A stretch of DNA of 64,000 nucleotides from Arion vulgaris. Its lineage: Eukaryota > Mollusca > Gastropoda > Stylommatophora > Arionidae. The stretch is taken from NCBI GenBank assembly GCA_020796225.1, contig CM036761.1, forward strand, positions 33,314,928-33,378,927. Direction: 5' to 3'. The first letter of the stretch is position 1, and each line of letters begins with the position of its first letter. Below, piece after piece: positions 41,940-53,800 of this stretch. The position numbers and the translations under genes were made by a program. The notes below the pieces were generated by a model. That model was not told the DNA's origin. It searched no databases and worked only from the letters and a program-made list of their open reading frames with translations.

Positions 41940-42060
41940 ACCTCTATGAATTCATGTATAGTCATGGTACCTAATTTTGCACCTCTAACGGATTTGTGCA
42001 TGAAGGGTTGCTTTCATTATCACCAGTGCCCCTCACCATTCAGTCAAACCTTCTCTGACT
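41940..42060 (-). mobile_element. SINE-D body fragment
   Basis: CTATGAATTCATGTATAGTC, TTATCACCAGTGCCCC and CTTCTCTGACTTGGAGAG mark the family. It joins directly to the triplicated head of SINE-E. Confidence 0.5.
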
Positions 42061-42193
42061 TGGAGAGCCGAGGTAGCATAGTTGTTAGTGAATTCGCTTC
42101 TGACTTGGAGAGCCGAGGTAGCATAGTTGTTAGTAAATTCGCTTCTGACTTGGAGAGCCGAGGTAGCATAGTTGTTAGTGAATTCGCTTCTTA
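42059..42193. repeat. 45-bp triplication
   Basis: Three near-identical 45-base units (TTGGAGAGCCGAGGTAGCAT, then AGTTGTTAGTGAATTCGCTT, CTGAC) correspond to the A-box half of the tRNA-like head of SINE-E. Confidence 0.9.
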
Positions 42194-42385
42194 GGTTAGT
42201 GTCAGGTTCAATTTCACATGTGGGCGTATAATTTTTCCAACTGTAACAGCTCTCAGGTCGACCCAGTCTCAATTTCGTACCAGGAAAAGCACTGGGAAGT
42301 AATGGTGGCCGACGTGATATTGATCACATCACCTGTGTGCTGAAGGTCAATGAAAGATACGGGCCTAACATCCTATTTACCATGC
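42150..42385 (+). mobile_element. SINE-E (tRNA-like)
   Basis: It carries a tRNA-like head with GTCAGGTTCAATTTC, then CTCTCAGGTCGACCCAGTCT, GTACCAGGAAAAGCACTGGG and a tail with GACCACATCACC-like sequence. Other copies are at 43655-43925 and 48918-49160. Confidence 0.65.
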
Positions 42386-42404
42386 GGTATTTCTTCTTTG
42401 ATTC

Positions 42405-42985
42405 TCATTAGATTGGGATTTGGATTCTCTAATAAGGCACCGTCTGCTCAGATATAGCCTACCCATACAGTTTGTCTTCTGCGTTCTCATTAGATTGGGA
42501 TTTCGGACTCTCTAATAAAGGCAGCCGTCTGCCTCAGATTATCAGCCACGCCATACAATTTGTCTTGGATGTTAGTGTAAGTGGACCACCTCTTTCTTCT
42601 CAAGTCTGCATACTGGGGGCAGTTCTGTAGCATATAATTCCTATGATTTCTGCTTTCCCGTTTGTGCTGACCTCTTCCAGCTGTAAGTTTTGGCCACCCT
42701 CGCGATGGTAGGTCTGGCATTCTTACTGCGTGGCTAAATCTCCAAGGCAGATTGGCGACCGTAAAATCCGTTATCCCATTCCTCATTGTGAGGGGTCGTT
42801 ACATCATGTTCTGCGCCTTACGGCCTGGTGCATCTGTTTTCTGCAAGCATTTGTTTCAGGTTAGCATTCCCTAGCGGACACATGCATCCGATTTCAGCCA
42901 AACCTCCTTAGTTGCCTCTTACGACATGCGTGGCAGGTAACAGTGGTTCTATTCTTTACACCATTCGACGGTAACCACTCGGGGG
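42405..42985 (-). mobile_element. Composite element: SINE-A head + LINE 3' end
   Basis: On the - strand the CCGAGTGGTTACC head and shared module are followed by a short unique linker and then by LINE sequence reading [52 protein letters not shown]. The LINE part is the end of the family at 28920-29465. The left part has a small duplication (CTCATTAGATTGGGATTT twice). Confidence 0.7.
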
Positions 42986-43089
42986 TGTATATGAGTGATT
43001 ATAGACTGCTATCCACCTAATGTTCCTGCCATTATTTTCATTCTTCCCTTCAGTGTAGCATCTTTTATCTTGTGGAATTATTTATTGTC

Positions 43090-43545
43090 TATCTTCATAT
43101 ATTCAATTCAAATGTTGTATCAATCCTAACATATGCTAGCGAGAGTTGGAAAATGACTAAAGATATAGAAAGCAAGTTGAATGCATTTGAAAATAGATGT
43201 CTGTGAAAAATAATGAATATAAAATGGAATGAATTCAGAAGTGATGAAATCAGAGATGTCTGGTCAACCACTAGTGACAACTGTTATAAGAAAGAGAAGA
43301 TGGAGATATGTTGGGCACACCTTGAGGAGAAATGCTCAACGAATATCAAAGCAGGCATTGAAGTGGGATGCAAAGGGTTCAAGAAGGAGAGGTCGACCTA
43401 GGGAGACCCTGAAACGAACTTTGCTGAGAGAGGCAGGAAATATCAGTCTCAGTTCCATGAAGGAGATTGAGCGAGTTGCCCAGGATAGAGCGGTATGGAG
43501 AAATTACTTGCAGGCCCTATGTAGCATATACGTCGAGAGAAATAT
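43090..43545 (+). mobile_element. LINE RT C-terminal end
   Basis: Across frames it reads SILTYASESWKMTKDIESKL, then RRWRYVGHTLRRNAQRISKQ, GSRRRGRPRETLKRTLLREA and ERVAQDRAVWRNYLQAL. It ends in a (TTA)n tail at 43546-43560, typical of RTE-like LINEs. Confidence 0.75.
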
Positions 43546-43654
43546 TATTATTATTATTATCTTCATATATCCATGCATGGCCTCTCAGATTTGATAACAT
43601 TCAGATTCCTCTGCATTGTATAAAAAGTAATCATTTTGTTACCATTTGACCACT

Positions 43655-43925
43655 TATGAACCGGTGGCTAGTGAACTGGCTTCCTAGTTGGGTGATCTAG
43701 GTTCGAATCCCATGTGTGAGAATTTTGCTGACCACAAATGGTTCTCAGGTCGATCCAGCCACAATAATTTTTCTGAGCACAAATTGCTCTCAGGTCGACT
43801 CAGCCTCAATTTTGTACCAGAACAGCTCAGGGAATGAAAGACAGCTGGTATGATGTTACCACATCGCCCATCATGTGCTGTTGGTCAAAGATTAACATGT
43901 CTAACACCCTATTCCCCACTATATC
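43655..43925 (+). mobile_element. SINE-E (tRNA-like)
   Basis: It has a tRNA-like head with the B-box GGTTCGAATCCC and a body with CTCTCAGGTCGACTCAGCCT. The internal segment TTCTGAGCACAAATTGCTCT is a partial tandem duplication of the preceding unit. Confidence 0.68.
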
Positions 43926-44094
43926 ACATGGTATGCAAGCAGGTTCTTCACTTTTTTTAACACTATCACTCTGCACGGCACACAATGGAGTGGATCAAAT
44001 GTTGAACAAACAAACACACAACTCAGATTATATAATTTAACTTATGGAAGTAGAATCATATTTATTTTAACAGATAAACTGGCACAACAACAGC

Positions 44095-44215
44095 AATGGG
44101 GTTCTTCCTCTTCTTCATTCAATCTCAAATTTAAGTTTAATATGTCCAAAGAAAGCAGTGGTATGCCTTAAGTTGTCAAGATCTCCAAAGAGCTTATCCT
44201 GAAATAGCAATTGCA
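44095..44215 (-). mobile_element. LINE 3'-terminal fragment
   Basis: The - strand reads QDKLFGDLDNLRHTTAFF before a GAAGAAGAGG tail, matching the [18 protein letters not shown] end of the 28920 family. It looks like a host exon (it follows TTTCAG) but is a LINE remnant. Confidence 0.55.
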
Positions 44216-44249
44216 ACAACCAAAATATCAAGTATTCTCTGCTTCTTAT

Positions 44250-44500
44250 CTTCTTCTTCTTTTCGTTCATTCTTTACGACCAATTTTAATCACTCTTTGT
44301 GATATGTTTGATCTTTGCCAAGAAGTGTATACGTTGCACATTGGTTTGTTAGGCCCCTAAACACAGACTTCTACATGTTTAGGACACATGTAACCGATTT
44401 CAGCCAAACCTCCTTAGTCGCCTCTTACGACATGCGTGGCAGGTAACAGTGGTTCTATTCTTTACACCCCAAATTTGGGCCCGGTAACCACTCGGGCATC
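44250..44500 (-). mobile_element. SINE-A
   Basis: This reverse full-length copy runs from the tail complement CTTCTTTTCGTTCATTCTTT to the head complement GGTAACCACTCGGGC. Confidence 0.8.
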
Positions 44501-44614
44501 TGCTTCTTATAAGACGGACAAAAACAAATTACTGTTCATATTGTATAGACAAGAAGGATGATGCTGCACAATGTGTTTGTGATCATAGTCAGAGAGAGTT
44601 AGATTTCAATACTT

Positions 44615-44620
44615 TTTATT
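44615..44620 (-). terminator. Candidate poly(A) signal of DDB1
   Basis: AATAAA on the - strand lies about 100 bases past the DDB1 stop, the first such hexamer seen in the 3' region. Use of this site is inferred. Confidence 0.45.
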
Positions 44621-44721
44621 TTTACACAGTTATATGTATACTCTGACTACAATCTCAATCCAAAAAATGTACAAAAAAGGGAGAAGGAACTGAATTAAAA
44701 CATTTCATGTTTCTTATCCAC

Positions 44722-44802
44722 TTAGTGAATCCTTGTTAATTCTTCGATTATCTTCACCAAATCATCCACAGTTGCATCCCTTTTCATGTCACCATCATCA
44801 AT
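44722..44802 (-). CDS. DDB1: DDB1 terminal exon
   Basis: The exon after TTTCAG reads [20 protein letters not shown], then ELTRIH and TAA, the canonical DDB1 C-terminus. The annotated end includes the stop codon. Confidence 0.95.
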   Translation of the reverse strand: MDDGDMKRDATVDDLVKIIEELTRIH

Positions 44803-47800
44803 CTGAAATAGATTTCAAGAATTCATATTAAAGCAAATACATCATCTATATAAATCTGTTTCTTCTCTTTCACCATCTACTTCTTAATAGAAGTGTTGGG
44901 GTGGAAATTTAGTGATCTTGTGTGGGCTTGTTTTAAGGCACTTTGTAAGCTGTTATTCATTTTCATAAGACTGTTCTTGATGTCATTGCACCATCTTTTG
45001 CGTGGTCTTGCTCTGTACCTGTTATACTTTTTAAAAGTGGCTTCCTGTGGTAGGTGATAACAGGGCATTCTTGTCAGGTGTTCGAGCCATTTAATCAGTT
45101 GGTTTTTTTTGTAATTGCATGAATGGTTTCACATCCAGCCTTCTGATTTCCTATTTCTAATTTTGTCTCTTATTGTCATTCCTGCAGCTCTTCTAAAGCA
45201 CATCTCCAATATTATGATTTTCATTAGCTGCTGTTATTGGCCATGCATAAATGTCTTATATAAATCATCTTTCATAATTTATCTTAGCTTGACACTGTCA
45301 AAGTGCCATTTTATGGGACCAAATTTGTATTCTCGTTTTGATCCCTACTCGCTTACTTAGACTGCAGTGATGTAGATAGATACCAGAGCCACCCCTTGCA
45401 AATGGTGTAAGATCTTGATCAGGTCTGGTTTCATCAATTCTGCCATCTCCTTCACTGCATTTTAGTCCCTTATTAGGGTATAAACCCATGTCCTCAACAA
45501 TGAGATACTAACAATAATGAGTGTGCTAACTTTTTGGCCATGTGTTGCTCCTATTATGTCGGGACAGGAGTCAGCTCTGGCAGTCTTCCCCATAACCAAT
45601 CAGTTGTGGCACCAAGCTATAGTATAACTCAATAGAGGTGATACTATAAAGTAGTTTTCTTTTTGCAAAATATAAACCAAGTAACCCATCTGTACAAATG
45701 GGTGCGCTTGTACAAAATATGCATGCATCCTCATCCTCTGTGGTTGGAAAAAAGTCAAAATGATACTGAATAGACCAGAGAATGAAAAATGAAAATCGTG
45801 GCATATCATTTACAGGACTTATTCATCAACCACAGTAAATGAGTCGTCAATGTTCTAGGTACAACTTATAAAATCAGTAGTTTATCATTGCTTTCTGAAC
45901 GGTGAGGTCTATTTTTACCATTACTAAAAATCCACCTACACGAATTTGCTTCCAAACTGCCAGCCGGGGAGTTTGAACCATGTACGCTTGGGTTGTTATC
46001 GAGCTCACTACCGCTTAACACTTTCGCTGCCACCGACGATAAAAGTCGGTGAAATACCAACTACCTTTGCTGCCACCGATGATAAAAGTCTGGAAATACC
46101 AACTACCGTTCGCTGCCGTCCGCCGACATGTGTCGTTGATGATGTCTTTTAAACAGGGAGTATCGCTAGAGAAAACGGGGTCCGTGACGTACTCTTCCGT
46201 ATTGTTCCGACAAGCTCTCCAAAATGGCGAATCTAACACGCATGCGGTAAACGTCGGTATAAGTCCGATTTTTCGTAAGTAAAAAAAAATTTTCAAAATG
46301 GACGACATAGCTGATGAATAGTGATGTCCAAAATGACTTTTTATTCAGACTTTTTGGCCAGTGATAGTGTTAAAACGAACTCTGAATGTGATATGAATTT
46401 GAACTGTGATTCATGTGATGGTGTTTATAGATCTATCAGACATTCCCAGGGGTACAGGAGTAGGTGACAGACACCCATCTCGAAAAGACGGCATATCATA
46501 CTGTGGATAGGTATGGGGATATCAGTTACTACAATAACTTGTGGATTATAAAGAATAGATTCCACATATAGACAGGTTAGTAGCTCATTAATATATGAAC
46601 ACTATTCCATAGTTTAAAAGTCCTGAGTTTATTAGTTTATTTTTTACGATTTTTGAAATTGTTACCCTGAAAACTGATCAAGCTGTAAAAATAGCATGGC
46701 ATTGAGCCAGACTTTGTTGAAAAATGGGTTGGCGGGTGAAAGTGTTAACTACAGATGAGCAGATAATAGAGACCAAATACGTGCAGCTTTCTGATGACTG
46801 ACATCCAACCATAATGTTGTAGTGATTCAAAATGTGATAATTCTCTTGCCTTTAGCATTTTGAAACATGTCTAGAGTAAAGTATAACTTGGCATGACAAC
46901 AGGAAATCTGATGGTGGGTAATGAGTACAGTGGACCCTACCTTGGCTGCTGTATCATTAAGCTCACTGCAAGTTCCATGGGAATGAAGATGCTGACAAAT
47001 TGGCTAAAGAGGAAGCAGGGATAACAACCTGGTCAGCTATGAAGAAGCAAAACCTTACAGGGGCACTATAAAAGAAAGTGGGAGAAAGAACACCCAGAAC
47101 ACAAGGATACTAGATATTACCAACTGTCCAGAAGGGATCAGACTCTTATACTTTACCTCCGTACGAGTCACAATAGAATGAGACAACACCTGTACACTAG
47201 ATTCAAGATAGGGAACCAAAGGTCTGTGCCATTTTGGCTTGGCGAGTATGATGACAGAGCATGTCCTACAGAACTGCCACCAGTATGCAAACCTGAGAAG
47301 ATAGAGGTGGTCCACTTATGTCCAAGACAAACTGTATGACGTGGCTGACGGCAGCCTTTATTAGAGAATCTGATATCCCAATCTAGTGAGAATGCAGAAG
47401 AAGAAGTATCATTAATCAGCACAGAAAACCCCCTAATCCCTTAGTGCTAGTGCAGTCCAATTCTTGCTCCTATCCGGGAAGGTTAGAAAATCCAGACCAG
47501 TTCTTTAATGCTAGGTACAACATAAATACTACATAACATTGGTCGAAGCGTAAGAGCCAAACAAGTAACAATAATAAACTAATTTCAACGTTTACATGCA
47601 TGACATACGCGGTCTTACCTGCAAACCCTGAACAACCTCTTGCATCTTGTCTCGGTTAAGATCTAGGAAACTCTCTATCAAATCACCATCAATAAAGCCC
47701 ATGGATGCATCACGCTTCTGCTCTGTAAAGTAAGATCTCCAGCTGTAGGATGTGATCAAGGAAAGATGTACTTGTCTGGAGGTGCAAGCACCGTCACGAG

Positions 47801-50800
47801 ACATATCTAGTGTACAGTGTACTCATGATAAAGTGATCTATCTCTATATCCTCTTCGTGTCCCGATTTACACATAAGGCTTCCACAAGAGACTTCCACTG
47901 TTGCCGTTCTACTGCCTTTCTACCAACCGCCTCCCACGTCAGGCCCCACTCCAACTCTCTCTCCACCGTTCTTCTCCGTGTTTCCTTTGACGTCCAGGCC
48001 TTCTCTTCCCATCCGCTGTCCATGATAAAGTGATAGTTGTGTGATACTGTGATTTATAGTGTACCTGGTTGCTCAGTTTTGGCACTTTCAGCACCTCCAC
48101 AGCAAGGAGGGTTTCATCCGAAATAAAACTCTTTTAGTTAGTGTTTTTCTGAAATATGCGCCTCCAGATCTGGTCTAGAAATACATAGAGATGAGATTTG
48201 GAGGCAGAGATCAACAATATAAAGAAGAGCTGGAGAGAGCTGCAGGAGATAGCTAGAGATAGGAAGACTTAGTTGGTTGAGGGCCTATGCCCCAATCCAA
48301 GTTTAAAAAGCATGAGAGAGAGTGAGAGAGGGAAAATTATTTGCAAAACAGAGCCACAGAAATTCAGAACACTCAAAGATTAATTAATTACTGGAAATCT
48401 GGTTTCTTTTTAAACCAACAGTTAACATTATCAAAGAATCACTTTTTTACTGCTGATAACTCAGTTAATGTCTAATATATTTTCTAATGATAAAATAATG
48501 TATGTGGGCAGTGCCATATTCGAAGGATACAAGCTATGTTCCACTTTGCCTACACTCTTGATCACCCTGCTCAGTTTACTCTGTACATCAAGTAAAAAGG
48601 CGAAAAAATCCTGGGGAAGCTGGGCTACCATGCCTGTAATCAAATCACAGAAGGTATGTGTATTAGAAAAAAAAGCAGTATTAGAGCAAAGACTATCAAT
48701 ATTCATCATCATATTAGACAGTCCAAAGACTGGTTACAAAGTCATCTGATTTTGTCTCGTTCTACTCTACCCAGAACGAGTCCGGTATTTTCACCTCTTT
48801 CAGCAAAGTTTGTTTCAGGATTTCCCTAGGGCATATTTCTTTCTTGAACCATTTCAATGCCTGCTAACTTCTAAATGTGCTGCAAAAGTATTACATAATA
48901 AAACCTATGTTTCATGGGAACAGCCGCAATAGTGCAGTGGTTTGTATACTTGCTTCTTAGGTGTGTGGTCTGGGTTTAATTTCAGTTGGAGTGAACATTT
49001 TCTCTGATGGTAATGGCTCTCAGATCGACCCATTCTCAATTGGGTACCATAAAAACACTGAGAAGTAAATATGGCCGGCTTGATGCTGACCACATCACCC
49101 ATCCTATGCCGATGGTCAATGAAAAGTATGGGCCAAACACTGTATTCCTCAATATACAGGTATGAATATGGGGTTTGTTTACTTACTTTACATGGAGAAC
49201 AAGAAGAACAAAATGTGTGAGTATACCATTTCCTTTAACACTTCTAAATGTACAGTTTAAAATATTACATAACATAAGTGTGTGCAAGTCTGTGATTATG
49301 AAAACATTATCTTCAAATGGTTTATACTCAGTGAAAAATGAATATAAACATATAACAAGAAAGTCTGAGGGTTTCTGTGAATCAGAGATAAGGTACTCCC
49401 CTCTCACTCCAAAGGTACTTAGTTTGTTCCCCACATGGGCGATCAAGATATATTTTCCTAGATCCCTAATCTCAATATTGGTGAAATTGAGTTTCTACAT
49501 CGGTACAGTGTTCAATTGAGCAAGTTTAAGACCCCTTGATAGTTCAAAATTGAAAAAAGTATGCTGTAAAGTCTCGGTCAAAACTCCCATTAATAAGATT
49601 AAAATAAAATTTTTACATAAATGTTCCCCATCTTCAAAATGACCCCGGGGACTCTTGCCAGTGTTACAGAGTTCATGCACTGTCACTAAAATCTTATTGT
49701 GTGAGAGATAAGAGCACACATGGGTATTCACTGAAATGCCGTCCGAGTGGTTACCGGAGCCCAAATTTGGGTTGTAAAGAATAGAACCACTGTTACCTGC
49801 CACACATGTCTAAGAGGCGACTAAGGAGGTTTGCCTGAAATCGGATACATGTGTTCTAAATGTGTAGAAGTCTATGCGTTTAGGGGCCCACCAAACCAAT
49901 GTGCAACATATACACGTTCTTGGCAAAGATCAAACATATCACAAAGAGTTATTAAAATTGGTCATAAAGATGAACGCAAAGAAAGAAGGAGACTGAAATG
50001 CAACAATGGTATCTCTATCAATCAACCAATAAATCAACAAGACAGTCATGACAATGAAACGGGTCTGATAGATGTGTGTTTGGAAAGTTGATCAGCGTAT
50101 GACACGTGTAATGGGAAGTTGGATCAGCATATGGGTCTGACACATGTGTACTGGATCAGCCGACCAATAATTAATTTGTTCCCATAGAACACAGACATTT
50201 CAGTCAGAGAATCAGTCCATATATAAAACCAGAAGCTCGACAAGAACATATTTATAGAAATGTGATCAAGAAATTACTTCTTTTAATTCTTCTTCTTTCT
50301 TCTTCTGCGTTCTCACTAGATTGGGATTTGGATTCTCTAATAAAGGCAGCCGTCTGCCTCAGATTATCAGCCATGCCATACAGTTTGTCTTGGACGCTAG
50401 TGTAAGTGGGCCACCTCTTTCTTCTCAAGTCTGCATACTGGAGACAATTCTGTAGGATATAATTCCTATGATTTCTGCTTCCCCGTTTGTGCAGACCTCT
50501 TCCCGCTGTAAGTTTTGGCCACCCTCGTGATGGTAGGTCTGACATTCTTACTGTGTGGCTAAATCTCCTAGGCAGATTGGCGACTGTAGAATTTGTTATC
50601 CCATTCCTCATTGTGAGGGTCGTTGCACCATGTTATGCGCCTTACGACCTGGTGCATCCGTTTTCTACAAAGCATTTGTTTTGGGTTAGCATTCCCTAGT
50701 GCATCCGATTTCAGCCAAACCTCCTTAGTCGCCTCTTACGACATTACGTGGCAGGTAACAGTGGTTCTATTCTTTACACCCCAAACTTGAGCCCTGGTAA

Positions 50801-53800
50801 CCACTCGGGCGACTTTTTAATTCAATTATTTCGTTCAATTCCGACCTTGTTACATTTTGCATACGACAGAATATTAAATATTTTTCTTGTATGTGAGCAT
50901 TCCTTTCAATAAATCACGTTCATAAAGTTTATGACCTGTTCTTAATCCCATACTCAACATATCCTTCATACGTGTCCCCATACATCAACTACACATACTT
51001 ACCGACAGCACCATTGACAGTACCAAAAAGAACAGAGCCTTGTATTGGAGTTGTATTTTCTCCTGCGTGGTGCATGACCAAAGAACCTTCAGGACAGGAA
51101 GAAAAAAGGTAAAACTCAATCAATGTTCTTTTTCGTCATGGATTATTTTTCTTCAGTTTTTGTCTAATTTATGTTAGTTATATTTGTTGTAACCCAATAA
51201 GAGGTTTCATTGTATTTTCATTGGTGTGATTTCTACTGTTGTGTGTTTTTGCATTCGTAAATATACTTTGTGCATGAATCATATGGAGCTAAAGATTTCC
51301 TTCATTATGTTTTATTTGTGTGGTACAAAATGAATTTGAATTCTGAGAAATTTATTCTGAGCCGGGGCGCCGATAGAGAAGTCACTAAGACGATCATTAG
51401 TAACCACAAATAGTGCTAATTCTGGAGTTCAAAGTTAACGTGGGCCAACAAAATTGTCAGTGTACACACAACATACATGGTTGGACTACAGGTTTCCTGA
51501 TCCTTTACTTAAGGAACCTCAGAATCTGAGTAAGACTCGCTTGAATGGCGAGGGTCACTGATGTCACGGAAAGCAATTCTCGACGCAAAAATCAATCAGA
51601 GGTGCCATATTAGGCACCATGGCATATGCACCATGACTGAGCATGAATTCATCAAGTGAGTAAATAAAAAAATCAGAATCGGTTCCAATGTTGTGTAGCT
51701 TTGTTTTGAATATATTGATCTAATGACTAGAATGCTTCAAGTAGGACATGGCAGCAACCTATGGCGGACATTTATAACTAATAAAGATGTAAGCCTTAGG
51801 ATACAAAGTCTTGCAGTTTCTTGTTGTTGTTAAAGTTGCATTCATGACCCTTCAGATGGTCTGGAAATCAATCCAATACAACATCAGAACCAAGATTAAT
51901 ATATACCGCATCCATGTGCTATCAACTTTACTATACGGATCAGAATACTGGAGAATAAAATATGTCCAAACTTTCTTCCATCCATATCACTTGTCTGCGA
52001 AAGACCTTATGTGTGTTCTGGCGAAATACTATCTCGAACCAAGAACTATTTGCAACAAGAGTCAACAAGAGAATATGAACACCATCATTCAAAAGAGATA
52101 CTGGAGATGGATCGGACATGTGATACACATGGATACTAACTCTGTCACGAAAACTGCATTGAGAAGGACACCAGAGGTAAACGAACGTAGAAGATCCAAA
52201 ACGACCTGGAGGAGAACAGTAGAACAAGAACTGAAAAAATGAATCACAGCTGGAACACAATACAGAGGACGGCCAAGAATAGAGAAGAATGGTGTGCATT
52301 TGTTGCTGTTCTTACTTACTTACTTAATCCCGTCATGCCTAGTGACACATGGGGCTTCAGAAAGGACTTTCCATGCTCTCCTGTCCCGTGCAACCTTCAG
52401 CGCAGAGCCCCACGTCAGAGATGCGGTGTCCAGTTCCTCTTCCATCATTCGCCTCCATGTTGTCCGTGGTCTGCCTTTCTTTCTCTTTCCCTCTGGTGTC
52501 CAAGTGAGGGCTATCCTTGCAGGCATTTCTTGTCTCATTCTCATAACATGTCCGAGCCATTTCCATCTTCTCTTTTGAGTATGTCATTCATTGCCTCTTG
52601 TCTTGTGTCTTGGAGTAGTTGGTTATTGGATATTTTTACTGGCCAAAAGATTCCCAAGATTCTGCGAAGACAAGAGTGGTGGAAAACTGACAGCCTGCTA
52701 GTATCTCCTTTGGTCATCCTCCAACACTCCGATCCGTAGAGCAAAACTGGCAAAACAATGCTTTTATAGAGTTTAAGCTTTGTGGTCCTATTGTAGATTT
52801 TGGATGTTGCTGTTCTAAGCACCAGATAATGAGAGAGAGAGCTAAGACAGCACTGGAGTCTATGTGGCGTTGAGGTGTGGTGTTTGCCTCACACTCCTTC
52901 TTCAAACGCTCCACAACGACCACTTGTTAACCACTCTGTGTGATTTGTATGTGATCTGAGCTTAAGAGTGATTGTAAGGCTATCACGTGCTCCCGATTTC
53001 TGCGATGCTTTTTAATTACTAGGGTAGCTTCCATAGGTCCTACATCAGTCGCCTTTTACGACATCCCTTATAGGTCGCAGTGGTGCTATTCTTTGAGCTT
53101 CCCTTTTGAGCCCTGGGACCACACGGGCGCCTCACACTCCAAAAGTACTCAGTTTGCATCCCATGTGAAGGGCTATTTTTTTTATTTTAGTAATCTCTGA
53201 TATCTCAGGTGAAATCGAGTACTTAGTCCTTTTGGAGACGGACAACAAATTGTCAGACCATATTCAAAGTGAAATGTAAAAATCCTCCTTGACAGTTGAA
53301 AATCAATGAGAGTAGGTAGGTTGGAAATCCTGTGCCAAAGGAAAAAATGAATATTTCATTGTTTAAAACAAATTCTTACAAACGTTCGCCATCCTGAAAA
53401 ATTACCTTTGGAAGAGAATGGTATATGTCTATAAGAATATAACATTTTATCAAGGCCAAAGTCTGATAAATCTCTTACCATGTCTAAATATATTCACCAT
53501 TTCTCCAAGGTGGTACAGACCAACCTCTTGCATCTGTGACCTTTCTTCATCTGTAGTGGCAGCACTAAAGAAAAAAGTAATAAACTGTATTCAATACAAT
53601 TTTTTAGTTTTATCATGTTTTTCTTAACTGTAATTTTTAACATGTTTTTCTTGAACATCTTTCCTTTTTTTTTTTTTTTTTTCCTGTGCAGTTTCATGTA
53701 ATTTCTTTATTTTACATTACCCCAAGATCTCTACACTATTTTTTTTTCACAATATATATATATTCTAACTATTTCTAACTGATTTTGACAATGTTTTATC

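Noticed and set aside
44095..44215. Exon-like reading after TTTCAG on the - strand (DKLFGDLDNLRHTTAFF, then stop) downstream of DDB1
   Set aside because: It matches the [17 protein letters not shown] end of the LINE at 28920-29465 and has the same A/G-rich tail, so it is a LINE remnant.
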